From positions 82,001 through 146,000 of the forward strand of contig JBBHKE010000165.1 in the NCBI GenBank assembly GCA_037447655.1: a DNA stretch of 64,000 nt, in the 5' to 3' direction. Source of the DNA: Zygnema cylindricum (Eukaryota; Streptophyta; Zygnematophyceae; Zygnematales; Zygnemataceae). The notes under the pieces were generated by a model. It made no database searches. It was not told the DNA's origin and saw only the letters and a program-made list of their open reading frames with translations. The translations under genes and the position numbers were made by a program. Shown piece by piece: positions 11,688-22,779 of this stretch (the first letter of the stretch is position 1; each line of letters begins with the position of its first letter).

Positions 11688-11929
11688 GGTTGATAAGTCA
11701 AAGACGACATGGGAATTGGGAGGGTGAGAGGAAGAGAAAGCGTGGGAGAGGAAAATGAACCATGTGGGATGGATGGGGAAATTGGTAGGAACCAGAATGT
11801 AACATAAAGTTTGATGCCGGAAAAGAAAGGGGCGGGGGGAGTGAGGGGGGGAGTGTGGGAAGGAGAGGGTTCAAGAATCGGTTTTGGGTGTGTAAGTGGT
11901 ATAGGTGAGGGGGTGGTGAGGGGGTGGTG

Positions 11930-11972
11930 GTGGGGGGGGGGGGGGGTAGGGTTGAGAGGGTAAAGAAATGAT

Positions 11973-12016
<44 letters not shown>

Positions 12017-12055
12017 ATTTTTGTTTTTTTTTTTTTTTTTTTTTTTTTTTCGAGT
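11930..12055. repeat. Homopolymer tract: G run then long T runs
   Basis: A G-rich run (about 14 consecutive G at 11933-11946) is followed by T runs totalling more than 60 bases, interrupted by AATAATTTTTG. On the LINE strand this reads as an A-rich block upstream of a C-rich leader. It may be the A tail of a neighbouring insertion joined to the LINE 5' end. Confidence 0.7.
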
Positions 12056-12229
12056 GATTGTGTATGTGTTTTTGTGTGCACGTTTGTGCGTATGATTTTT
12101 GGAACTAACTATTTGGGGGGGTGGAGAATCAAGCGATTCACGGGTAGAGCAGGGGAGCTAGTGATGACATAGGGGGGTCACACCTGTGGTTTCGCCAATG
12201 TGCGGGTTGTTGACAGCGGCCGCAGGCTA

Positions 12230-12440
12230 GATCCGGAGGTACATGGTTACCGGGAGGATGTTCTGTCGCGTAATGTAGGAGGAAAAGACAAAAATGTAGG
12301 AGGAAAAGACGAAATAGGTCAGATCCGGAGGTACATGGTTACCGGGAGGGTGTTCTGTCGCGTAATGTAGGAGGAAAAGACAAAAAAGTAGGAGGAAAAG
12401 ACGAAATAGGTCAGATCCGGAGGTACATGGTTAACGGGCT
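12230..12440 (+). repeat. 92-bp tandem repeat, 2.3 copies
   Basis: Copies start at 12230, 12322 and 12414 with GATCCGGAGGTACATGG. The unit contains GTTCTGTCGCGTAATG and a nested 21-22 bp direct repeat (ATGTAGGAGGAAAAGAC twice). The third copy stops after the first 24 bases. Confidence 0.9.
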
Positions 12441-13290
12441 CCATATGTACATGCTCCTCAAATGCAATGATCACGGTGTGGAATATGTTTTAAAATATGT
12501 TCACACTGAAGTTCGTAAAACAAAAGTAAGTTTACACTTAATGGACTCGTATTTAGTATACACTTAGTACGTATGGTAAGTCGTTCAAACTGTTGGGTGT
12601 ACTGGAGTCCTCGTCCCACACTGGAACAAAGTCCAAAAAATCCACAAAGTTCAAAAAGTTCAAAAGGTTCACAAAGTTTAATGTCTTTCTAGGTTTTGAC
12701 TGTGTTAGAAGAGGTGTTGAGAAAGGAACAAAGTGGCCCTCGTCCACTGAAAAACAATGGGGTGCTCTCCAAAGGGAGAGGGAGAGGGAGGGGGAGAGGG
12801 AGAGGGGTGAGGCAGATGATAGGCGGGGTTTTCTAGACTTTGCACCAAGATATATTTTTCCATATCCACGACCTTCGTGATTCTAGACCTTATATTGGGT
12901 GGTCATTTAATGTGGGTATCTTCTCTTTGTGGTCAGTCAGTTGGTAGTTAATAAGGTAGATAATTGTCTTAAATAGTATTGGTGGATACTTGTTTTAGAT
13001 AACATTGGTAGATGTTTTTCCTTGTTAGCGTTATCTTGTTTGTTTAATGTTTTAGACCAGTAGTCCACCTTCTCTCGAATTGTAGCGGGTGTCAATTGTG
13101 AAACTCCTTATAATTTCTGGCCATGATTTTCCATCGACGATTCTAATGCATTGAAACAAAATGAAAGGAAAAGTTACCATCTTCCAATGCGACGCATTCA
13201 AATGCGATTCCGTGATGAAATTGGGAAAGTACAACGTGGATCATTATTGGTGTAAAGAAATTATTAGCCTAGGGAAACAAATAAAGTCTT
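12441..13290. other. Intergenic DNA with simple repeats
   Basis: Holds a short array of AAGTTCAAA-like units (about 12630-12680) and a GAGAGGGA purine tract (about 12774-12808). The 95-codon open frame spanning them (12593-12880) is composed mostly of these repeats and is not supported as a gene. Confidence 0.5.
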
Positions 13291-13295
13291 AATTG

Positions 13296-13700
13296 TAAAA
13301 GGTGCGATGGAAAAACCCTCTTGGTACAAAGGGAATAAAAAAAATAGGAAAATATAAGAAAACAAGCCTAAGCCTACAAAAGTCTAGAGAAAAAATAGGC
13401 AAAGGCATAAAGGACAAATAAACAAGACACCGCGACTCAAAATAAGTAACCGCTAAAGCTAATTAAGAATACGAGACCGACAACCATGACAAAGTGGGGT
13501 CCACAACCTCGAATATCGTGGGGCAACCTCAAACATCGTGGGTGTGGATTGGATCCCCTCTGTGCGGAAGCCAAGGTTTGCACTCGCGGAAGGGTAACTA
13601 ATACATGTTGACGGCGGAAAGCAAGGCTCGGCGGAGGACTCCCTGAACCTTTAGATTCGAATGTGTTTTGGTTTTCATATGATTTGTTGTTTGAAATCTC
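13296..13700 (-). pseudogene. 5'-truncated LINE copy, degenerate
   Basis: The minus-strand translation from about 13660 gives GSGSPPPS...F.RQ..LVTLPRVQ, matching the C-terminal end of the LINE protein (GPGSPPPS...FYRQRLSVALQRVQ) encoded at 8605-8800. It ends at 13296-13340 with a LINE-type tail: CCCTTTGTACC, then GAGGGTTTTTCCATCGCACC. The tail belongs to the second tail subfamily, with CCATCGCAC. This copy ties that tail sequence to the LINE family. Confidence 0.7.
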
Positions 13701-14012
13701 TTGATGCTTCAAACACAAGACTTAGTTAAGAAAGCGCAATGGTTAACATTTGAGTACATGGAAACCAAAAATGTAAACTTCAAAGAAGGAAATGAAAAAT
13801 TGAACACGGAATAAAGAAAGCGAAACAAAATAACAGCGATAAAATTTTATTGTTGGGAAGTAGATAAGTGTTACAAACCTTATTTTGTGTTCAATAGCCT
13901 AGAGCCAACAAGAATTCAAGATTATTTACTATATTTAACACAAATTTAGTATACACATTCCCGTAGTGTAGCCTCATTCCTTAAAATTATAAAAAAAAGG
14001 GGGTCGACTTTA

Positions 14013-14060
14013 GTAAAAAGCACGATAGTAAACCATCCGAGTCCATAGGAACAAAAAGAA
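14013..14060 (-). mobile_element. Very short truncated LINE 3' tail
   Basis: On the minus strand: TTTTTGTTCCTATGGACTC, GGATGGTTTACTATCGTGC and a T run. Only about 50 bases of the LINE tail remain, as expected of severe 5' truncation. Confidence 0.6.
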
Positions 14061-14291
14061 GGAGCATTGCTAAAGCTTAAAAAGCCACATGACTACATGG
14101 TCGACCTTTGAACGTGAGAAAAGGTTTCCGCAATTTCCCCAATGTTACTGTAAAATGTGTAAATCGAAGCTGAGTGCGCTTTCCCTTGTCGACGCGACTC
14201 AATTTCGCGTGACGACGCCGTTACTGAACACTTTTGATGTACTTTTTTACGAATCAAACAAGTGAATGTACGGACTGTCACGTTTCGAATA

Positions 14292-14799
14292 GTACACCGC
14301 GCATCGTAATTAGAGTAATGGAAAAAATAGAGTAAAAAAAGAGAAAAAAATAATTAGAGTAATTTACTCTAGTTTATGTGATATAACTGTTTCAAAAAGG
14401 AATTTACTCTAATTTATGCGGTATACTCTAATTTGGCAAGCTTATATCCTCTACTGTAAATAGGGTATTCGTACAGAATCTGACAAATCGTACAGTTTAT
14501 CGTCACCATGACGTTTGCACTGCGCGGTTTGTTTAAAACGCAGTTACATGATAATGGCCTGTATTAAATCATTATTTGTACTTTTTTACTTATAAAAGTA
14601 CAATTTTGCAAGGTCAGACGCCGTTCGTACTCCAGACTATTTAAAACGAACATATATTAGAATGAAAAACGATAATTAAACCTTACCCTAAATAGCATAA
14701 TGAAAAAATTAGAATAATTTACTCTATTTGATGTGATAGAGTCGAAATTTTGAGCGACCGAATTAGAGTATTTTACTCTAATTACGATTCGCGGTGTAC
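14292..14799. mobile_element. MITE of the GTACACCG family, 508 bp
   Basis: Terminal inverted repeats: GTACACCGCGCATCGTAATTAG at the left, and CTAATTACGATTCGCGGTGTAC at the right. The ends are nearly perfect complements over about 27 bases, continuing into AGAGTAA / TTACTCT. The interior (14570-14700, with TTTTGCAAGGTCAGACG and CTATTTAAAACGAAC) is also present at 20585-20725. No coding capacity. Confidence 0.8.
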
Positions 14800-14958
14800 T
14801 GTACACTTTTTAAAGACCTCATGAAATAGGGTAGGTGACACAAATCAAATCCTACCTGTAATAGCATAAAAATATATAACAGAACTATCGTTTCTATTTT
14901 AGATTCGGGAGGTCATATTTTACGGGTGCCGACAAATCGTAATCTAATCAGCGCTACA

Positions 14959-15172
14959 GTACACCGTGAATCGGTATTGGCGTAATGGACGCTATTTAAG
15001 GTACCTTTTTTTTAATTCTCAAATAGAATTATCCATACTATTTAAAAAACCCTAATTCCTAATTATAATAAACGATTTCGTTGAAAATTTCCAAATTCTC
15101 AATTAGCGTAAATGACGGTAATTGTTCCTACACGCTAAAGAAACCTTTACGCGAATAACGATTCACGGTGTA
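14959..15172. mobile_element. MITE of the GTACACCG family, 214 bp
   Basis: Left end GTACACCGTGAATCGG, right end CGATTCACGGTGTA, complementary. The interior is AT-rich and non-coding. It lies 160 bases from the 508-bp relative. Confidence 0.75.
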
Positions 15173-17635
15173 GTAGCGATTTCCTATGTAAATCATGAAT
15201 CGTTATTAGTGTTCGTAACACTATGTCGGTGCGCCCTTGAACTCGAAATATAATTTATGAATTTAGAATACATGTTGTTCTCTTACGTCAATATGGGTAC
15301 AATTTAACCAGTGTCAACTACGTTTCTTTACCTGAAACTTTATGCGTGCGGTATCTAAATAGTGTTCTGTGCGTAATGTGGCAGTCCGTACATTAAATGC
15401 TCTTTATTAGCTTATTGGTACCAAAGTGCATTAAAAATGTCAGTGCGTCGACGCGGAAATTTAGTGGCGTCGGCAAGTGGAAGCGAACTCAGAGTTATTA
15501 ACTCATAGAATAGACGGCTTAGCAGAAATCACGTGAGCCTGTTCTCATATTTTTAAAACTTCGACCATGTGAACACTGACTAACGCAGCTGCACCAATGG
15601 GAACGTGGAGACAAATTAGTGGTACTAAGTACAATTGCCCGAGCGACGCACGATGTGCTACAAGCAAAAAAAAAATATTGCCCGGGAAAACAAAAAACAG
15701 CTCGCTGTCCGGCACACACGCAGCCAATCAAAACGTCTGAAGAGTCTCGTAGCTCACGGCGGCAGGGGTAATAAGAAAACAAATGACTGACAAACCCGAC
15801 TGCCCGGCACTCGCGCAGCCAAACATACACGTGGAAAAGTTAACGGACAGACAGACTGACCGCGCTTAGTAATATAGACGTACGTGAGTTAGTGTTATTG
15901 TTTTTTTGGCATTGGCTCTTTGAATTCAAAATAAAATGGCAACGCTTTTTTTTTCCCAATTTATATAAATAATTATATATATTTTATTTTATTTTACACT
16001 GAAAAGCAATTCACGGTGTGTAGTGATCCAAATTATCGTCGTTATTCGCTATAGGGACAAACTTGGTTAGTCAAAGTACAATGACAGTTGTCCAATGACA
16101 AGCGTACAACTACACATAAGTCACTCGACGGGCGTCGACGCCCATTGCAAAAAGACAAAATGCTTAGGCAATTTACGCCACGTATGCATCATTTGTCTAT
16201 TTAGGATTTACTGATCGTCTATTTTCTTAAGACCATGGTCCCTCGTACCTGGCCGGCGTACCATCATTTAGTCCGTAAGCGAATCATATTCGGATACGGT
16301 GATGATATGCCACTGTACGGATTCCGTGACTTCAGAGCAATGCTTTGCTATCCAAGTATCCATGATGGTGTGACCGTCAGATGACGTCATCCCATAGCTC
16401 ACGAAGACACGAACTAAAAGTCTATGGTGTTGCCCCGCGAGCGATGTGATATCGTCGCATCGATTGGACGTCTCGTCCTCTGAAATGGCCACAATATGAC
16501 AAAATACCATAGTACGGACGTGAAATGCAGTTGCATACATTTGTGTAAGTACAGTACAGTACTGCATAGTACATTAAAGTACACTGTACTGCACTGTACT
16601 GTTACTTGGATGCATATTCCAATAGTATGCGCGACTCTGATTTCCACTCTAAAAAAGATACAAATGATACAATCTGACAAAAGTTATTCGTCTGGTGACT
16701 GTGACGTGTTTTGGCGTCAGCCTCTCAAAAGTAACCAACTTTTTACAGGTGACTTGCACCTAATTTTTTTAGTTAGGAACAGTATTTCAAAGTCTTCGTA
16801 CAATTTCGGTAAAGTTCGCACGAATCCAATTCAAGTGGGCCTCCTCTTGTCGACGCCGTCATCTGACAACTCGTCATGTACATTTGCAGAAAAAAGCGAG
16901 CATTTATTAAAGAACGGACTGACACATTTTGAAGTACGCTATTCAAATGCCTCCTGACATATGGGGGGACTTACGGGGATACTTTTCGTAGTTATTTAAT
17001 TGGGTTGGGGTTGGGGTTGTAGTTCTGGCTTTGTCAATTGTCGTGCTTTTCATACTAATTAACCCCTAACTGTAATTTGGGTTGTCCTGAATAATAAATA
17101 CCCCCCCTTTCGATATCTACAGTAATATGTGTATCCGTACAAAGCCTGACAATTCGTATGCCATCGCGCTGTTCACACGGTCGATGGACGAACATATGCG
17201 AACGTTATTTTTGTCGACGAGTTTGCATCTCTTTCTTCCAGTGCACATTCACATGTGTGCGCAATAATGTTAAGTGTCTTTTTATGCCTTTGTAATTCAA
17301 AAGTACAATTTCGTACAGATATATCATGTCCGTACGCCACACTATTTCCATCGCAGTGTACTTCCATTATTAACGATAATTGAAAAAAAAACTGAAATGA
17401 TAATAATGGAAAAAATATAATTATGGATTGTATTTCAGGCTTTTTTTTATCAAAAAGGGCACTGAATTGGCACTATTTACTCTAATAGCGATTGGCAGTG
17501 TACTGTGCCATTAAAGGCAAGAACTGGAAAACCAAAAGTAAGTACAAAAGCCTAAAGGGAAAAACTAGTGTTATTAATTGTGTTTTAGGTGCAAGGGTCT
17601 TAGTGTACGAGCGTCAGTCGTAATGAAACATTACT
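15173..17635. other. Repeat-derived intergenic DNA
   Basis: No gene is supported; open frames such as 15519-15830, 16268-16567 and 16496-16957 have no recognisable domain. The stretch includes an imperfect direct repeat (CCGGCAC.C.CGCAGCCAA, near 15710 and 15800), a GTAC-rich hairpin at 16546-16607, and isolated ends of the GTACACCG family near 16000 and 17480. Confidence 0.5.
16546..16607. repeat. GTAC-rich imperfect palindrome
   Basis: AAGTACAGTACAGTACTGCA on the left is answered by TGCACTGTACTGTTACTT on the right, so the stretch can fold into a hairpin of about 18 pairs around AGTACATTAAAGTACAC. Confidence 0.65.
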
Positions 17636-18397
17636 TGTGTATTGGTAAGGATTTGCCGATAACCGATATGGCTCTTTTTTCGGGTTGCCGATAATCGATA
17701 TATTGGTATGATATATCGTAATCGGTGTTATCGCCAATAATTAACCGATAATATTTGTTGTTTATCGGCGATAACACCGATATCGATAACTATCGGCAAT
17801 AACAATACAAAGCGTAAAAGTAAATGTATGGCTAGTACACTCAACTGTACGTGTTATTCCCCGAACGCGCCGCAAACCCCTTTCCCTCGGATTTCAGTGA
17901 AAAATCGCGATATTTCCTTGATTACTTATATTTTTTTATTTTTTAAGTTTTACTTTGGTTCCACACTCCCATACTCGTCCAAAATGCCCCTTTTTACTGT
18001 TATCTTTTTTTTTGCAAGGTTCGTTACACCCTCATATAACTTCCACGGTGGTAGTAAATGGTGACAGTATGACAGATGTGTTCGTCTGCTTTTTGAGAAA
18101 GTTTGATTTACAAATTTACAACGTAATTTTAATATTTCGTTTCGGTACTATAGTTTCATAAATATAAAGTATTGTTTACAATTTGTCAACGTTTATGTGT
18201 TGCGTTGTCCGTAATAAAAATTAGCTAAACAAATACGGAACAAATTATTTTACGTGGCATGCCGTGATATGTAAAGTAAATATTATTATATATGAGAATT
18301 TGTTGGTCTCGTACCGATATACCGGGACCTCTGACTGTTCGATAACCGATAATTATCGGTATCGGTGTTATCCCGATAATTTTTTCACCAATACACA
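17636..18397. mobile_element. hAT-like non-autonomous element, copy 1
   Basis: Terminal repeats TGTGTATTGGT and ACCAATACACA. Subterminal runs of GATAACCGATA / TATCGGT form further inverted repeats. The interior matches 20840-21600 in the same orientation (shared ATCGCGATATTTCCTTGATT, TTATACGTGGCATGCC-like and GGGACCTCTGAC blocks). No transposase was seen. The hAT assignment is a guess from the ends; no 8-bp target duplication could be confirmed. Confidence 0.6.
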
Positions 18398-18458
18398 CAC
18401 TAAATATTACACACGTATCTTGTGGCTTATGTAGTCTTTAAACGTTCATTTTTCTTTT

Positions 18459-18510
18459 TTAACCCCTTTATACCTCGATGGTTTTTTCCATCGCACTTTT
18501 TGGAATAAAT
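18459..18510 (+). mobile_element. Truncated LINE 3' tail, CCATCGCAC subfamily
   Basis: Contains CCCCTTTATACCTCGATGG, a T6 loop and CCATCGCACTTTTTGG, ending AATAAA. Same tail as at 19323, 49850 and, on the other strand, 13296. Confidence 0.7.
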
Positions 18511-18532
18511 CTTTCGTCTTTGCAAACCACAA

Positions 18533-18748
18533 TACACTGTGTATCGCTATTAGTGTTTAATGTTTTATTTGCCACGTAAAACATCATTTATCCGTACATA
18601 CTTATCAAAATATGAATTTGACGCTTGCGATTGAAAGCTAAGATTCTCACCTTCTGATTGGCGGTCTCCACCTGAAAATCGAAGAAGTGTGTATGGAGAA
18701 AAAATGTTTTAAGTGGCAAAAATTTTATTAACACTAATGGTTATACAC
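18533..18748. mobile_element. MITE related to the GTACACCG family
   Basis: Left end TACACTGTGTATCGCTATTAGTG, right end CACTAATGGTTATACAC. The interior shares GAGAAAAAATGTTTTAAG and GCTAAGATTCTCACCTT-like blocks with the element at 50310, so the two are copies of one subfamily. Confidence 0.6.
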
Positions 18749-19322
18749 GCTGAACAAGTTAGAGCGCCTAAAGAGTTGAAGGCAAGACGAGCTCGCCCCC
18801 AAAAGGAAGTTGTGACAAGCTCGTTAAGTTTTCTTATCACAAATTGTACGTCATGACATCATACGTAATGAACATCGTCGTCATCGGACCGATGCGCAAA
18901 GCTCACCTTGCGGTTCTATTCCCACCATTAGGTTCACCTTCATAGAAAAATAATATTGTACCTTAAAGAACGATTTTCAAAACTCCAGCAAAAATGATTG
19001 ACATCTATCGAAAGAGCAAATGCGATATCCGATTTTGGTGCAACATTTATCAATATGATGGCCCATAATGTACCACTAGTTTCTAAAAAGTAAAGGTGAT
19101 GTGAAATGTACGTAAGTTACTGACCGCAAGGAATTTACCGTATATATTATGAAAAGGGTTTATGTCGCACTATCAATATTGACATATCGCGATTATAGAT
19201 GATCCTTTTTTTGATCTGATTTATTGAGCATTAATATCCCTAAAAATACTACTTATCGACTAGCGACAAAACGTGTTTGATATGCATCATCAAAAAATTT
19301 GGTTATTAAGGATTTTTTTTTT

Positions 19323-19375
19323 TTTAATCCCTTTGTACCTTTATGGTTTTTTCCATCGCATATTTTGAAATAAAG
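19323..19375 (+). mobile_element. Truncated LINE 3' tail, CCATCGCAC subfamily
   Basis: AATCCCTTTGTACCTTTATGG, T6, CCATCGCATATTTTGAAATAAAG. The left half of the hairpin stem is altered (TTATGG for TGATGG). Confidence 0.65.
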
Positions 19376-20223
19376 ATCATTTTCCTTTATTGAACCGTCT
19401 TCGATTTCATCGGACTATAAAAGTGGATATCAATTTTTTCACATAAAATGTAAACATCGCATACAAGCCACATTGTTAAATGTGAAGTTTTCAGTCTCAT
19501 ACGGTTTAAACGGTGCTCTATACAAGTATTAAAACGTCAAGCGGCTTTTCCGGCTTCGACTTTGTAGTCGCCTCCACGTTATGGATTCCGCATTTCCGGG
19601 AGCAGTCAGCACATTTTTCGCATGCCTTGCGTGGTGCGAGTATCTAGTACAGAAGTGCTGTCAAATTTGGTCCTGTCATTTGTCATTTATTTTGTACCTT
19701 TCTTTCTTCCGGATTTCTGGCCAATCAGATTTTGCAGCCTACCAAGAAACGTACCTGACGTCAGTAAACTGTTCTGTGAATCCAAGTGGGCAAAGCAATC
19801 AACTCTTTTAATAGTGATTGTACGGCAGAAGCAATTTGCGCATCCATCCGTGTCGGCAACCGTATCTTAACGTCGTTCCGTAGCCATTTGTTTTTGCACA
19901 GCCTATATGGCGTTACAAACGATGCTGCCGTACGGTAATCTCTGACTGTCACGCGTAACGCTCTTAATGCTCTGATTTGCTGCGATTTCACAGGCTTGGA
20001 CAGTAAGGAGTACACTGTCACTCGGAAGGTATATGCTTGTACGAAAATGCGTCAGACATGAAAATGAAATGGAGCGATTTACAAAACCGTACGATATTTT
20101 TTTATTTTTCTTTTTCGGTTGGCAGAAAGTTAGCGAAATAACGGCCTTTAGGACAATAGACCCGTTATTCGAACGGTCAGTTTCCGAATCCCCCGCCATA
20201 ACAAATGGGGATTTCAACAGCGA

Positions 20224-20233
20224 NNNNNNNNNN
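20224..20233. other. Assembly gap of 10 N
   Basis: Ten consecutive N. The true distance between the flanks is unknown. Confidence 1.
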
Positions 20234-20839
20234 TTATAGGTACGGTTTTCAAATATCATTTTGGTAAGTCTGGTTTATTTAGAATTAATATTTACGCTAA
20301 AATAGACGCGATCCTATATTAGAATACATTTTTAATGAAATTGCTACGAAGTTCCCTATTCTAACTGAATACGCGGAACGTCGAACATCAGTTACAAAAT
20401 TATTACGGGAATAAAGGCAAACATGTATTTTCGCCGTTGTACTATAAACTTTTGGCATGGATATTAAGGTAAGTGTTCAGACTGACGACGATGCTGTTGA
20501 CGGACGAGAGTTATGCGAACACCTTTTTTTCGATATGATTCAGTCTTTTTGTTTAGTGCGATTTCACGTGTGAGCGTGACTCTTTTAAATCATTAAATGT
20601 ACCTTTTTACTTAAAAAGTACAATTTTGCACGGTCGGACGTCGTCCGTACTCCACACTATTTAAAACGAACCTATATTAGAATGTTGTTACGCAAATTAA
20701 AACATACCTAAATTAGAATAAATGTACCTTCACGTTTACTCAAATGTACCGAACCGTACCAGACCTACTTGACTTCTCGCTCACGTAACAACTTTGATTT
20801 TTGTCCTTATTAGAAAATGGACACAAAATTTTAACATAA

Positions 20840-21600
20840 TCAATATACGATATATTGTTATTGGTATTATCGCCGATAATTAATCGACAATATCGGTTGT
20901 TTATCAGCGATAACACCGATATCAATAACTATCGGCGATCTTTGTACGAGCTGTACAGATAAATGTATGGCCATTACATTCAACTGTGCGTGTTATTCTC
21001 CAGACGCTCCGGGGACCCCCATCCCCCCGATTTCCGTAAAAAAATCGCGATATTTCCTTGATTGATTCTAATTTAAGGGGGTTTTACTTAGGTTCCACGC
21101 TCCCATACCAGTCAGAATGTTTTTTTGACTTTTATTTTTTTTGCTAGTTTAGTTACACCCTTATATCACTAGTAAATGGCGACAGTCTGACAGATGTGTT
21201 CGTCTGCTCTATTCGTTAGTTCATCTGTTTTTCAAAAAAAGTTTGATTTATAAATTTAAAACGTAATTTTAATAATTTCGTTTCAATACTATAGTTTTAG
21301 AACTATAAAGTATTGTTTTAAATTCGTCAACGTTTATGTGCTGCGCTGTCCAACACAAATTTCAGTCAAAGAGATACGGAACAACTTCTTATACGTGGCA
21401 TGCCACGGTATTTAAAGTCAATAATATAATACTGTATGTTATAAAGCACTATTGTATGCATATTTTTTTTTTGTAAAGTTATTGCCGATATGGAATTTGT
21501 TGGTTTAGAAACAATATACTGGGACCTCTGACCGTCTGATAATCGATAACTATCGGTATATGTGTTATCACGATAATTTTTTCCGATACACAACACTAAT
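20840..21600. mobile_element. hAT-like non-autonomous element, copy 2
   Basis: Same order of blocks as 17690-18400: a TATCGGCGATAAC-like subterminal repeat, GTATGGCCATTACATTCAACTG, ATCGCGATATTTCCTTGATT, TACGTGGCATGCC, GGGACCTCTGACCG, TATCGGTAT. It ends near CCGATACACAACACTA. The left terminus is not clear. Confidence 0.6.
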
Positions 21601-21639
21601 TTTTGATAATCAAAGTTGTTCGACGGATGGACTGTCAAA

Positions 21640-22126
21640 TCTAAACTCAACGGCATCAAGCTTCGTGCGGAGAGCAGACGGCCGGTACAGGTCAAAACGA
21701 GGAGACTCGCGGAGGTCGCGGAAGTTCGAAGAGAGTAAAGTCGACCGCAGGATAACCTCGCAGAGACTCACGGGAATGCCGGTTCGAGACATTTTGAATT
21801 GGCTCGTGAAGACGTCACCGGGCCAGGTATACCAGTTTTAGATGGCAGCGTAGGACGTCTCGCGGGAGGACGCAAATCATAGTACAAAAGTAGGCGCTTT
21901 TTTAAGGCCTTTTGTAGGTCGCCTTTAGCGTAAGTTGTGCTACGGGCTTTCCATGTGATCTTCTTAGATCGTTACTTTGATCAGCGACCGTCTGATCGTC
22001 CGAATCTGACGATGGTCCTATCGTAAGTTGTATTATGGGCTTTTCATGTGATCTTCTTAGATCGCTACTTTGATCAACGACCGTCCGATTGTCCAAATCT
22101 GACGGTTTAAATAAAAAATACCTCAA
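21640..22126. pseudogene. Possible coding relic with a 93-bp tandem repeat
   Basis: The region 21650-21840 is GC-richer than its surroundings and open on the plus strand (VDRRITSQRLTGMPV). Units of 93 bases start at 21929 and 22022 (CGTAAGTTGTGCTACGGGC against CGTAAGTTGTATTATGGGC). On the minus strand the repeat stays in frame, giving a 31-residue repeat with DQSSDLRRSHEKP and DQSNDLRRSHGKP. The product is not recognised. A retroelement gag-pol remnant is possible but not shown. Confidence 0.35.
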
Positions 22127-22202
22127 AACTCACAGAAAAATAATTTTTTGTCCGAATGTTTTTCAAAATTTAGACATTGACGTTTAATTATCCATCCATT
22201 GA

Positions 22203-22324
22203 TGTGCAACTCAACCATGTTGCTTCTTTTTTCATTTTGCGACCAATACAATATGGGTCTTAAGGTCATATTGTATGTTTTGCGTACAATAGGCATATTG
22301 TATGTGCCTACTTTCACCTACTTT
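22203..22324 (+). repeat. 122-bp dispersed repeat, copy 1
   Basis: Over 90 percent identical by eye to 61917-62039 in the same orientation. It contains TACAATATGG...CCATATTGTA, a 10-bp stem around GTCTTAAGG, followed by a second ATACAATA...ATTGTAT pair. Confidence 0.85.
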
Positions 22325-22779
22325 AAAACTATTACGCAAATGGATAAATAAGTGCTTTTGCAGCGGGCAATGTCAAAGCGCAATTAAAACAAAATCAATA
22401 AAAACCAGCGCACGATGGCGTCCCAAAATAAACAAAATAAAAAAACACTCGTGCTCCCCATTGACGCCACGTTACCATTACGCCTATATCGTCGATCTCC
22501 TCGATACGCTGTTACTCAAAATAGAGTAGTTAATCACTCAATTTGTTGTTGGTCGGTTGGTCCTTAACGACAATGAGGCTATTTTAATTAATTGTTTTTT
22601 TGGTCCCCATCGTCAATACATTTTTAATGTTGTTTAATTAAATATATTGTTATAATTGTGGAATACTAATGCATTAATCGTAATATAATACAACATTTAT
22701 ATATAATATAACACAAATATAAAAATAAATACAGTGGCTATCCGATTAAATCTTGGACAATAGATATTATAATAAAAAA

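Larger units (their letters stand above)
8383..12050 (-). mobile_element. Non-LTR retrotransposon (LINE) with C-terminal endonuclease, near full length
   Basis: The element reads right to left. A C-rich leader (11930-11690, CCCC and CACC runs) follows an A-rich tract (complement of the T runs at 11970-12050). The polyprotein is split between 11687-9570 and 9630-8605, and a 3' untranslated tail ends near 8383 with the hairpin GATGGTTTACCATC followed by a T run and TTAAT. Domain order (CCHC-type finger, RT, cysteine/histidine knuckle, R-x-D...D nuclease) is that of the R2/CRE-like class with a restriction-like endonuclease, not an APE-type LINE. No target-site duplication could be fixed because the 5' end is not sharply defined. 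Confidence 0.8.
18749..20830. other. Intergenic DNA with assembly gap
   Basis: No gene is supported. It contains a second LINE tail (19323-19375), the 10-N gap at 20224-20233, and a partial copy (20585-20725) of the interior of the 508-bp MITE. Open frames around 19581-20259 show no recognisable domain, and one is interrupted by the gap. Confidence 0.5.

Noticed and set aside
12593-12880. 95-codon frame
   Set aside because: Made of AAGTTCAAA units and a GAGAGGGA tract; simple repeats, not protein.
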